Positions 33,125 through 41,417 of a stretch of 48,176 bases of DNA are shown in pieces. The stretch covers positions 1-48,176 of the forward strand of contig CAKTEM010000019.1 of assembly GCA_934548045.1 (NCBI GenBank). The letters run 5' to 3'. The position numbers and the translations under genes were made by a program. The notes under the pieces were generated by a model. That model was not told the DNA's origin and made no database searches. It saw nothing but the letters and a program-made list of their open reading frames with translations. How positions within the stretch are numbered: position 1 is the first letter of the stretch; every line of letters starts with the position of its first letter. This DNA comes from an uncultured Faecalibacterium sp. (GTDB lineage: Bacteria; Bacillota; Clostridia; Oscillospirales; Ruminococcaceae).

Positions 33125-33181
33125 GCCAATGGCTCCCCCTCTGGGGGAGCTGGCAATGCCGACAGGCATTGACTGAGAGGG
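33125..33181 (-). repeat. Two-hairpin dispersed repeat, right (inverted) copy
   Basis: Read on the minus strand: CCCTCTCAGTC, palindromic spacer AATGCC-TGTC-GGCATT, GCCAGCTCCCCC-AGA-GGGGGAGCC, ATTGGC. The conserved boxes match the left copy; the spacer between them is different. It ends five bases before GGAGG of the ilvD ribosome binding site. Confidence 0.7.
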
Positions 33182-33196
33182 CTATGGAGGATAAAA

Positions 33197-34855
33197 ATGA
33201 GAAGTGACAACGTGACCAAGGGTTCGGAGCGCGCTCCCAACCGAAGCCTGTTTTACGCACTGGGCTACACCCCCGAAGAGCTGGACCGTCCGCTGATCGG
33301 CGTCGTCTCCGCTTACAGCGAGATCGTACCCGGCCACATGAATCTGGATAAGATTGCCGACGCGGTCAAAGCCGGCGTCCAGATGGCAGGCGGCACGCCC
33401 ATCCTCATCCCGGCCATCGGTGTCTGCGACGGCATCGCGATGGGCCATGTGGGCATGAAATACTCTCTGGCATCCCGTGAGCTGATCTGCGACAGCGTCG
33501 AGACCATGCTGATGGCACACCAGCTGGACGGCCTCGTTCTGGTTCCGAACTGCGACAAGATCGTTCCCGGCATGGTGATGGCGGCTGTCCGTATGGATGT
33601 TCCGGCAGTCGTCTGCTCCGGCGGCCCGATGCTGGCCGGCACCTACGGCGGCGAGGAAGTCAGCCTGTCCAAGATGTTCGAGGCCGTCGGCGCATACAAG
33701 GCCGGCATGATTACTGATGAACAGTTGGAAGACTGTACCTGCAACTGCTGCCCGAGCTGCGGCAGCTGCTCCGGCATGTACACCGCAAACAGCATGAACT
33801 GCCTGTGCGAGGCCATCGGCATCGCTCTGCCCGGCAATGGCACCATCCCGGCCGTCTACTCCAAGCGTCTCCAGCTGGCAAAGCACGCCGGTATGGCCGT
33901 CATGGACATGGTGCGCAAGGGCATCACCGCACGCCAGATCATCAACGAGCGTTCCATCCGCAACGCCCTGACCTGCGACATGGCACTGGGCTGCTCCACC
34001 AACACCGTCCTGCACCTGCTGGCCATCGCATACGAGGCAGGCGTTCCCATCGACCTGAAGCTCTTCAATGAGATCAGCGCAAAGACCCCGAACCTCTGCC
34101 ATCTGGCACCGGCCGGCCCGACCCACATGCCCGACCTGTACGCTGCAGGCGGCATCCCGGCGGTTCAGGCAGAGCTGGCAAAGAAGGGCCTGCTCGACCT
34201 CGATGTTCCCACCGTCACCGGTAAAACGCTGGGCGAGAACATCAAGGGCGCACACATCCTCAACGATAAGGCCATCCGCCCCATCGACAACCCGTACTCC
34301 ACCACCGGCGGCCTGCAGATTTTGTGGGGCAACATCGCTCCCGACGGCTGTGTCGTCAAGCGCAGCGCAGTCGCTCCGGAGATGCAGCAGCACTCCGGCC
34401 CGGCCCGCGTCTTCAACAGCGAGGAGACTGCCATCGCCGCCATCTACGCCGGCGAGATCGTTCCGGGCGACGTGGTCGTCATCCGCTACGAAGGCCCCAA
34501 GGGAGGCCCCGGTATGCGTGAGATGCTGAACCCGACCTCTGCTCTGGCCGGTATGAAGCTGGACAAGACCGTTGCCCTCATCACCGACGGCCGCTTCTCG
34601 GGTGCTTCCCGTGGTGCCGCCATCGGCCATGTCAGCCCGGAGGCAGCTTCCGGCGGCCCCATCGGCCTCATCGAGGAAGGTGATATCATCAACATTGATA
34701 TTCCCAACGCAAAGATCACCCTCGAGGTCTCGGACGAGGTTCTGGCTGAGCGCAAGGCAAAGTATGTTGCTCCCGAACCCAACGTCAAGACCGGCTGGCT
34801 GAGCCGCTATGCCCGGATGGTCACCAGCGCAAACCTCGGCGCAGTGCTGAAGTAA
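33197..34855 (+). CDS. ilvD: Dihydroxy-acid dehydratase
   Basis: Iron-sulfur dehydratase giving the 2-oxo acids of valine and isoleucine. A 552-residue protein of normal length with the cluster and metal motifs: VCDGIAMGHVGM, LVLVPNCDKIVPGM (first cluster Cys), CCPSCGSCSGMYTANSMNCL (second), and late GRFSGASRGAAIGHVSPEA. The ATG at 33197 follows GGAGG. It is the last gene of the ilv unit but is separated from ilvC by 255 bases carrying an inverted repeat pair and a terminator, so its expression may be set lower. Confidence 0.97.
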   Translation: MRSDNVTKGSERAPNRSLFYALGYTPEELDRPLIGVVSAYSEIVPGHMNLDKIADAVKAGVQMAGGTPILIPAIGVCDGIAMGHVGMKYSLASRELICDSVETMLMAHQLDGLVLVPNCDKIVPGMVMAAVRMDVPAVVCSGGPMLAGTYGGEEVSLSKMFEAVGAYKAGMITDEQLEDCTCNCCPSCGSCSGMYTANSMNCLCEAIGIALPGNGTIPAVYSKRLQLAKHAGMAVMDMVRKGITARQIINERSIRNALTCDMALGCSTNTVLHLLAIAYEAGVPIDLKLFNEISAKTPNLCHLAPAGPTHMPDLYAAGGIPAVQAELAKKGLLDLDVPTVTGKTLGENIKGAHILNDKAIRPIDNPYSTTGGLQILWGNIAPDGCVVKRSAVAPEMQQHSGPARVFNSEETAIAAIYAGEIVPGDVVVIRYEGPKGGPGMREMLNPTSALAGMKLDKTVALITDGRFSGASRGAAIGHVSPEAASGGPIGLIEEGDIINIDIPNAKITLEVSDEVLAERKAKYVAPEPNVKTGWLSRYARMVTSANLGAVLK

Positions 34856-34871
34856 CCTAACACAATACACA

Positions 34872-34913
34872 AAAACACGGCACCCAGTTTTCAGCTGAGT
34901 GCCGTGTTTCTTT
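34872..34913. terminator. Bidirectional terminator between ilvD and the LRR protein gene
   Basis: AAACACGGCAC pairs with GTGCCGTGTTT around an inner CAG..CTG stem, followed by TTTCTTT; convergent genes on both sides. Confidence 0.87.
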
Positions 34914-34939
34914 ATGCCTTTTTCAGGCTATTGCATTTT

Positions 34940-37900
34940 TCAGAACACGAAATTCGTATTCTTCGCCGGAGCCTTGATGCTGGTCGTCCGCACGATCTCT
35001 TCGCCCGTTTCGGGGTTGGTCGTGATAACGTTCAGCGTATACTCACCGCGCTTTACTTCCAGCGCGAAGTGACCGCTTTCGTCGGTCGTCGTCTGAGCGA
35101 CCTGCTGGCCGTCCTTCATCAGCTGAACGTTTGCGTTCGCCAGAACATTTCCGTCGCCCAGCTGTGCAACACCGCTGACTTCGACAGGCATCGCCAGAAC
35201 GACGCCTGCAGCGATCGCAGCAACCGCTGCGACACTGCCCAGTGCGAAGACAACGATCATTGCCTCCGTGCCGGGATCAACTTCCTCATCCGAGCTGCCG
35301 GAACTGCTTGGCTTACTCGAGGACGAGCTGCTGCTCGAACCGGGCTTGCTCGAAGATGACGAGCTGGAGCTGGAAGAGCCAGAGCTGCTGGAGCTGCCGG
35401 GTTTACTCGATGCGGAACTGGAACCGCTGCTTGCACTGCCGCTCGAGCTGTCCGGCTTGCTGGAAGGCGTCGAACTAGAACCGCTGCCTGCAGAGCTGCT
35501 GGAGCTGCCGGGCTTACTCGAGGAAGAACTCGAGCTTCCACTCGAACTGCTCGAACCACTGCTGCTCGGGTTGTCCGGTTTGGTCGTGCCGCTGTCGCCG
35601 GAGCCGTTTCCGTTGGACTTGTAGACCGCGTGGATGGTAACATCTTCTCCGACCATCTTAAAGGTGGTCTTGGAGCTTGCGGCATCTTTCAGGGTCACGT
35701 TGTTTGTATCAACGTTCCACTTCTGGAATTCTCTGCCGTCGTCCAGTTTCTGTTGTGCCTCGATGGTTACAGTCTCGCCCTCTGCGGCCTCAATCGTCTG
35801 AACGACCTTATCGCCTACCTTTATCGTGATCGTATATTTCGGCTTTTCGGGTTCACGACGACTTGCCACAACATAGGCGGCGTCAGCTTCCGTCGCATTG
35901 ACCGGTACAAACGGCACATCCAGCACACCGTTTACGTCAGCGGTCTTCTGGTTAACGTAAATCAGATTCCCTGCTGCAAACGGGTCCGTCTCAGACTTGC
36001 TGACGATGACCGCATAGCTTTCGCCCTCGGTCAGGCCGTTAAATACTGCGTGCAGAGTGCTGCCGCTTGCGCTGGTCTGGCCGGCTTCAATGGAGTTTTC
36101 TTCCACATCAATCCATTGATAGTCTTTTCTTCTAATGATACCATCTGTGCAACGAATATTAATCTCCAACAATCTATGATAACTTCCAAATTTAATTGAC
36201 ACCCATTGACTTTTTGTTCCTTCAAATACAATTTCCTCTAAACCATAGCAACCATTAAAGGCCATTTTCCCAATCGTTTTAATTCCTTTAGGAAGAATAA
36301 TATTCTTTAAATTTTCACACCATGCAAATGCGCTCGGCTCAATTGTTGTTACCCCTTCAGAAATTATAGCACTGGTTAAGTTTTCACAGTCATAGAATGC
36401 ACATTCTCCAATTGTATCCACACCTTTTTCAACCACAACATTATTTAGGTTATTACAACTTTCAAATGCACCATACCCAACACGTTCAACGCTTCCCGGT
36501 ATTACAATTTCCATTAAGTTGTCACAATCCATAAAAGCCATTCTCCCAATATCCAATACACCATTTGGAATCGTGATATTCTTTAGATTAAGACAGCTTT
36601 CAAACGCTTGTATTCCAATATATTCTATTCCATCGGGAAGCGTGATAGTTGTTAGTTCAAAGCAATCTATAAATGCTCTTTCTCCAATTTTTTTTATTCC
36701 TTCAGGCAACACAATATTTTTTAGACTATAACAATCGACAAACATTTGGTCTGCTACTTCTGTTATACCGCTTGGAAGCACTATATTCTCTAGTTTTGTA
36801 CATCCAGCAAATGCTGAGCCTTTAATGTTTACCACGCTCTGAGGAATCGCAACTTTTTCCAAATTCGTGCAATCTTGAAAAGCTCCTTCATTTATCGTTG
36901 TTACGCTTTGTGGAATACTTATATTTTCCAAATTACTAAAGTCAGAAAATGCATAACTTCCAATGCTAGTTACTCCAAATCCAATCACCACCTTCTTTAT
37001 TGTTTTTGCATAAAGTATATCTTTCATATCATACCATTCAGTATTCAACCATCTATAATTTGCCATATTCCCTTTTCCATAAATTGTAAGGACGTCATTT
37101 TTATCTAACACCCACTTAACATTATCTCCCCGTTCCCCACAATCACCCGAAGCAACAACATTTTCCTCCCCTACAACTTCACCATCTATGCAATAAATTG
37201 TAGCTTGCTTTAGTCTATCATTTCCTTCTCCAATTTGTACCTGTTTCCACTCTTCAATTGTTCCCGGAAATTCAATCGAGTTTAATTCCGTACAGCCTGC
37301 AAATGCCGAATTTCCAATTTCTGTTACTTTAGACTTCATTGTCACTACACGCGCTGTCGTCTCTGCAAAAGAAAACGTACCAATTTTTGTAACCCCTTCT
37401 TTTAACTCGATAGAGTATATCATTTCCCGATCATTATACCACGGTGTCTCTTCTGCCGAAGAGTAATCCATAAGAATATTAGGATTATAAATTGTCAAAG
37501 ACGCCAAATACAGCACATAGTCCGGATCTGTTTCTGGTTCATTCGGTTTATTCGGTTCTTCTGGTTCTGTTCCGGGTTTTGGTTTGGTTTCTCCAATGTG
37601 GCCTTCCTCAATCATTACTTCCAACGCATGCGTTGTCACTTCAAATGTCTTAGAACCATATATTTTATTATCCACAAGTACTGTTAATGTGTATATTCCC
37701 GGGTCTAGATAACTTGTCACGATTCCATCCTTTCCTATCGTTCCAAGTTTTTTAAGTTCTACACCTGTATCACTCACAAAATCTTTTGGTTCATTCAGAT
37801 AAATTTCCGCTCCTTCTGGGTTCAGCAAATCCGTCTGCATATTTACGCGATATTGGTCATGCGGACACTCTCCCCATCCAAAATCGTGATACTGGGGAGC

Positions 37901-39754
37901 CCAATATGCTTTACCGACAGATTTATCAATATCAAAAAACTTAAATTTTTCTGTAAATTTGTCCAGTCCTAAAAAGTTAATGCTTCCGCCTGCACTAAGT
38001 AATACTCTAATATCAACAGAATAGCATATCAAGCAACCGTGCTTTGTCTCCGGCATAAGGTCTTCTCCCAGTTTCTTTGACCAGTCAATGGGATTAAATA
38101 CTCCTTCTCCGCCAAATTCTACTGAAAGTGACAAGTTTACAACCGAGCCAATCAGATGCACCTTCGGCACCATATCAACACCAACATATAGTGTTCCCTC
38201 TACGCTTGCACTCAAAACAACATTTGGTGCTTCACAAAGATTCTGCACTCCACCGCCGATGCTATCATAGGCCGCACCAATGGTTACGCTTATTTTTATA
38301 CTGGCTGTTAACTTCGCTTCTGCTCTTGTCACATATGTTGGTTCAAACGCAATATAGCAACCCACCACCGGAGCAAAACCAAATGATCCCAGTCTAAGTC
38401 TTGTTTCAATATATCCACTTGCTTCAATTTCCCCTATTACTGCCCCATTAACCGCAAAGGAAACATATTTTCTATTTGCTGCAACAAAAAAGCCCAATTT
38501 TGCAGTTGCGCAAAAATTTATTTTTCCTGTAATTGTAGCATCTGCCGTAGTTCCCTCATCTGGGTTATATCCATCCTCAATATACCCCTTGTGTTTATAA
38601 AAAATTTCAAATTCTTTTGAAGCTTTTCCCGTAACTTCCTTTGGTTTTTTATCAAAAATAGTTCCCGCATCAAAGGTATAGCCATTTTCGTTGCTTAAGC
38701 CACTTTCTTCGCCAATAAACGAAAAATCTTTATCAACTTCTCCTAAATAAGTAACGCCTTCATCCGCTGTACTATCGTCATAGGATAGTTCATCATTATC
38801 TGCATCGCCTTCAATTTTAACCGCCTCAAACACATCTGTAATTTCCAGCGAATCATCGCCACTGATGGTTACAGCATCACCAGAGGTCTGGATGCTTGAT
38901 ACCTTCACAACGAGCAACTCACCCGGCGCATACTCATAAGTAAGGATATCGCCAGCTTTCAGGTTCTTGATTTCCTCACTAGCATTTTCGATGGTATAAT
39001 TCAGACCATCGTTATCTTCATTTGTAATGTTGTTCTTGCCTTCGGCAGAATCCTCAGTAGTCAAAAGCGTGACGTCCTGTTTAACAACAGCAAAGTTTGT
39101 CGTTGCGTCGTCATCAAGATTGATAACACGGTCTTCCGGGAAGTCATCGACCGTTGCCGTACTCAGGTCTACCATGTCCTTCGTATTGAATGTATTGACA
39201 AACGGATTACACAACGGTGCATGCTCCGCCTTATCAAACAGATAGCCCTTGATAACGTAGTACTCCGGGATATCACCGGTAATGGCGACCGTTGCCGTGC
39301 CGTCGGTCGTCTTGGTGACGGCGACAGTACCGCTGGCAACCATCTGCTCTTCGGCATCGTCGGCATAAATACCCACCACGAGGTCGGCATCTTCCTCAAC
39401 GAGATACTTCACTGTGGCCGTTTTTCCGTTCAGCGTGACGCTGATGATGCGGTTATCCGAAGAGAAATTCGAGCCGTTCTCCTCATCCATACCGTTCAAC
39501 AGCAGCTTGCCGAAGCTGTTGGTCGCTTCCATCGACACGTTCGAGGTGTCAACGGTTGCGTTTTGCTCCTGCGAGGCAGGGTTTGCCTGCGTCAGGAACG
39601 GGTCAGATGCAATGGCCTGCACGAGGTCTGCATCCGGCTGTGAATTGACCGTGATCGTTTGGCTGAAGCTGTCGTTTGTCGCTGCGATTGCGTTGAGAGG
39701 AGCAACGTAGAACGCCATCGACAGGGCCAGCAAAACCGCAATGAGCCTTTTCAT
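34940..39754 (-). CDS. Large BspA-like leucine-rich-repeat surface protein, mosaic composition
   Basis: A 1604-residue exported protein: signal peptide (1-25, NAIAA), an N-terminal region of unknown fold (to about 300), a long beta-rich region (about 310-700), BspA-type (LRR_5) repeats (about 775-830 and 915-1195, pattern 'I..sAF..C.nL..I.lP.gv'), an InlB-like beta-grasp repeat (about 1290-1385), a Ser/Pro/Lys low-complexity stalk (about 1390-1490), a membrane helix (about 1497-1523; VVFALGSVAAVAAIAAGVVLAM), and a C-terminal 80-residue domain like CarboxypepD_reg. The middle (about 36110-38830) is clearly AT-rich (20 G/C of 60 at 36241-36300) while the ends are GC-rich (38 of 60 at 35161-35220). 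Likely adhesion or host contact. The ATG at 39754 follows AAAGGA. Confidence 0.88.
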   Translation of the reverse strand: MKRLIAVLLALSMAFYVAPLNAIAATNDSFSQTITVNSQPDADLVQAIASDPFLTQANPASQEQNATVDTSNVSMEATNSFGKLLLNGMDEENGSNFSSDNRIISVTLNGKTATVKYLVEEDADLVVGIYADDAEEQMVASGTVAVTKTTDGTATVAITGDIPEYYVIKGYLFDKAEHAPLCNPFVNTFNTKDMVDLSTATVDDFPEDRVINLDDDATTNFAVVKQDVTLLTTEDSAEGKNNITNEDNDGLNYTIENASEEIKNLKAGDILTYEYAPGELLVVKVSSIQTSGDAVTISGDDSLEITDVFEAVKIEGDADNDELSYDDSTADEGVTYLGEVDKDFSFIGEESGLSNENGYTFDAGTIFDKKPKEVTGKASKEFEIFYKHKGYIEDGYNPDEGTTADATITGKINFCATAKLGFFVAANRKYVSFAVNGAVIGEIEASGYIETRLRLGSFGFAPVVGCYIAFEPTYVTRAEAKLTASIKISVTIGAAYDSIGGGVQNLCEAPNVVLSASVEGTLYVGVDMVPKVHLIGSVVNLSLSVEFGGEGVFNPIDWSKKLGEDLMPETKHGCLICYSVDIRVLLSAGGSINFLGLDKFTEKFKFFDIDKSVGKAYWAPQYHDFGWGECPHDQYRVNMQTDLLNPEGAEIYLNEPKDFVSDTGVELKKLGTIGKDGIVTSYLDPGIYTLTVLVDNKIYGSKTFEVTTHALEVMIEEGHIGETKPKPGTEPEEPNKPNEPETDPDYVLYLASLTIYNPNILMDYSSAEETPWYNDREMIYSIELKEGVTKIGTFSFAETTARVVTMKSKVTEIGNSAFAGCTELNSIEFPGTIEEWKQVQIGEGNDRLKQATIYCIDGEVVGEENVVASGDCGERGDNVKWVLDKNDVLTIYGKGNMANYRWLNTEWYDMKDILYAKTIKKVVIGFGVTSIGSYAFSDFSNLENISIPQSVTTINEGAFQDCTNLEKVAIPQSVVNIKGSAFAGCTKLENIVLPSGITEVADQMFVDCYSLKNIVLPEGIKKIGERAFIDCFELTTITLPDGIEYIGIQAFESCLNLKNITIPNGVLDIGRMAFMDCDNLMEIVIPGSVERVGYGAFESCNNLNNVVVEKGVDTIGECAFYDCENLTSAIISEGVTTIEPSAFAWCENLKNIILPKGIKTIGKMAFNGCYGLEEIVFEGTKSQWVSIKFGSYHRLLEINIRCTDGIIRRKDYQWIDVEENSIEAGQTSASGSTLHAVFNGLTEGESYAVIVSKSETDPFAAGNLIYVNQKTADVNGVLDVPFVPVNATEADAAYVVASRREPEKPKYTITIKVGDKVVQTIEAAEGETVTIEAQQKLDDGREFQKWNVDTNNVTLKDAASSKTTFKMVGEDVTIHAVYKSNGNGSGDSGTTKPDNPSSSGSSSSSGSSSSSSSKPGSSSSSAGSGSSSTPSSKPDSSSGSASSGSSSASSKPGSSSSSGSSSSSSSSSSKPGSSSSSSSSKPSSSGSSDEEVDPGTEAMIVVFALGSVAAVAAIAAGVVLAMPVEVSGVAQLGDGNVLANANVQLMKDGQQVAQTTTDESGHFALEVKRGEYTLNVITTNPETGEEIVRTTSIKAPAKNTNFVF

Positions 39755-39811
39755 AGTCCATGATTCCTTTCTTTTTTAATATTTTGCAAAAACCCCTTTT
39801 GCATAGCTTAA

Positions 39812-39840
39812 GTTTATTCCACCTGCACGGTTCAAGTCAA
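39812..39840 (-). promoter_or_regulatory. Possible promoter of the large LRR protein gene
   Basis: On the minus strand TTGACT followed after 16-17 bases by AATAAA/ATAAAC, a weak -10. It lies about 60 bases upstream of the start codon. Confidence 0.4.
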
Positions 39841-39884
39841 CGTAATTTCCGACAAAATTCGGTCTATTTATTTGTAGGTTCTCA

Positions 39885-39928
39885 TAAAAAATAGACCGCC
39901 GCACAAAAACGCTGTGCGACAGTCTATC
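39885..39928 (-). terminator. Terminator of the rodA-like gene
   Basis: On the minus strand ATAGACTGTCGCAC pairs with GTGCGGCGGTCTAT (one internal mismatch) and TTTTTT follows. It separates the rodA-like gene from the downstream LRR protein gene. Confidence 0.82.
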
Positions 39929-39987
39929 CTTTAAGTTTATTTGCTTAAGCAATCTCCAAATTTGCTTTCGTATTCGCTGCAAATATT

Positions 39988-41205
39988 TTACCCAAACAAC
40001 TTTTTCGTATTGTGCATATACACCGACAGCACCAATCCGACGCAGATATACAGCATCAGCACCGAGCTGCCGCCGGCCGAATAGAACGGCAGGGTGACGC
40101 CGATGACGGGCAGGACGCGCAGGTTCATGCCGACGTTGACGGCGATCTGTGCCATCAGCGCGCCGCCGATACCGGCACAGATGAAGCTGCCGAGCATATC
40201 CTCGCTCTTTGCGCCGGTGGTAAAGGTCTTCACGACGAGGGCGAACAGAACGCCCAGCACCACGCAGCAGCCCACAAAGCCCATCGAGTTACCGATCCAG
40301 CTGAAAATGAAGTCGTTGTGGGCGTTCGGCACGCTGTAATAGCGGCCATCGAACAGGCCGTTGCCAAATATTCCGCCCGAGCCCAGCGCAATTTCGCCGC
40401 GCTGCTGCTGGTAGATGATATTTTTCCAAACGGCCTCACTGGGAGCCCAGCCGGTTTTGTTCTCCGGGTCGATGACCGCAAGGATACGGTACCACTGATA
40501 GCCCTTGCCGATGGAGTCGCTGAAGAAGGCAAAGGCCACTGCGACTGCCGCACCGGCGGCGGCGACTGCGCTGAAGATGTACTTCCAGCTGATGCCAGCC
40601 GCAAACATCATGCAGCAGCCGATGATACCATAAATAATTGCCGTGCCATCGTCGCCCTGCACATGAATAATGGCGATGGGTGCCAGCAGATGCAGCAGAA
40701 GCTTGCCCAGTTCCTTTGGCTCGTTTATCTTGCCCCGGACGTTGTTCAGGTGCATCGCGAAGGTCAAAATAAAGCTTATCTTCGCAAGTTCGGTCGGCTG
40801 AAACGTGAAGCCGCCCAGTTTGTACCACGAGTAGTTATCGGTATCGCCTGCGTTGTAGCCGATGGTGATGGGGCCGATGGCGACGTTCCGGATGAACAGA
40901 GTCGGCAAGACCAGACCCCACGTCACCGCCACATGCACCGGCCAGACCTTGACGAGGCTGCGATAGTCGATGTTCGACAGTAGCACCGCAATCGCCAAGC
41001 CAAGAGCCGCCGCGCCTGCCTGCACCACCGCGCGGCGGTAGTCACCGACGCCTGCGATTTTTCCGGTCACTTCGTCCAGCGCAAAGCCATTGCCCTGTTT
41101 CGCCGCCCACGACGACAGCGCAAGCACTGCCATCGCGCTGCTGAACAGGCACAGCAGCAGGTAAATTTTATCCGTTCGTTTCCAATATCGTTGAATGGTC
41201 TCCAA
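39988..41205 (-). CDS. RodA/FtsW-type SEDS peptidoglycan polymerase
   Basis: A 405-residue integral membrane protein with about ten hydrophobic helices, of the SEDS family of lipid II-using glycan polymerases. Family features: FTFQPTELAKISFIL, the long extracellular loop with ..YQQQRGEIALGSGGIFGNG and VPNAHNDFIFSWIGNSMGF, and the C-terminal PVIGVTLPFYSAGGSSVL. The segment with the catalytic Asp reads HVQGDDGTAI instead of the common QPDLGTA; an Asp is kept. RodA (elongation) is more likely than FtsW by the AHNDFIF loop, but not certain. The start is a TTG at 41205 after AAAGGTGG. It is flanked on both sides by LRR surface protein genes in the same direction. Confidence 0.9.
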   Translation of the reverse strand: METIQRYWKRTDKIYLLLCLFSSAMAVLALSSWAAKQGNGFALDEVTGKIAGVGDYRRAVVQAGAAALGLAIAVLLSNIDYRSLVKVWPVHVAVTWGLVLPTLFIRNVAIGPITIGYNAGDTDNYSWYKLGGFTFQPTELAKISFILTFAMHLNNVRGKINEPKELGKLLLHLLAPIAIIHVQGDDGTAIIYGIIGCCMMFAAGISWKYIFSAVAAAGAAVAVAFAFFSDSIGKGYQWYRILAVIDPENKTGWAPSEAVWKNIIYQQQRGEIALGSGGIFGNGLFDGRYYSVPNAHNDFIFSWIGNSMGFVGCCVVLGVLFALVVKTFTTGAKSEDMLGSFICAGIGGALMAQIAVNVGMNLRVLPVIGVTLPFYSAGGSSVLMLYICVGLVLSVYMHNTKKLFG

Positions 41206-41237
41206 AGAGGCACCACCTTTCTCAAAGAGTCGTCACT

Positions 41238-41266
41238 ATTATACAGCACACCGCACATCTTCGCAA
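41238..41266 (-). promoter_or_regulatory. Promoter of the rodA-like gene
   Basis: On the minus strand TTGCGA, 17 bases, TATAAT, about 33 bases upstream of the TTG start. Confidence 0.8.
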
Positions 41267-41340
41267 CCCAGCAGCGATTTTTCACAGAGAGTTCAATTAT
41301 CAACAGGAAACCGGCGATAAAAACTGTTGATAACACAACC

Positions 41341-41394
41341 CCCAGCCCCGACGGCGTATTTTTACGTTCTGTCAGGGCTGGGGTTTTATTGGGG
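41341..41394. terminator. Hairpin after the LRR lipoprotein gene
   Basis: CCCCAGCCC pairs with GGGCTGGGG across a longer loop; the plus side has TTTTATT, the minus side only a weak T-rich tail (GTTGTGTTAT). It is probably the terminator of the LRR lipoprotein gene. Confidence 0.65.
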
Positions 41395-41417
41395 ATGATT
41401 CAGATTTTGAGGGGAGT

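Noticed and set aside
29481..34870. Long minus-strand open frames opposite ilvB, ilvC and ilvD
   Set aside because: They are antisense to well-supported operon genes; one also runs over the T-box terminator.
35268..35624. A Leu/Glu-rich plus-strand frame
   Set aside because: It is the complement of the Ser-rich stalk of the LRR protein; the repetition comes from serine codons.
39776..39982. A 68-codon minus-strand frame between the rodA-like and LRR genes
   Set aside because: It contains the rodA terminator hairpin and has no ribosome binding site.
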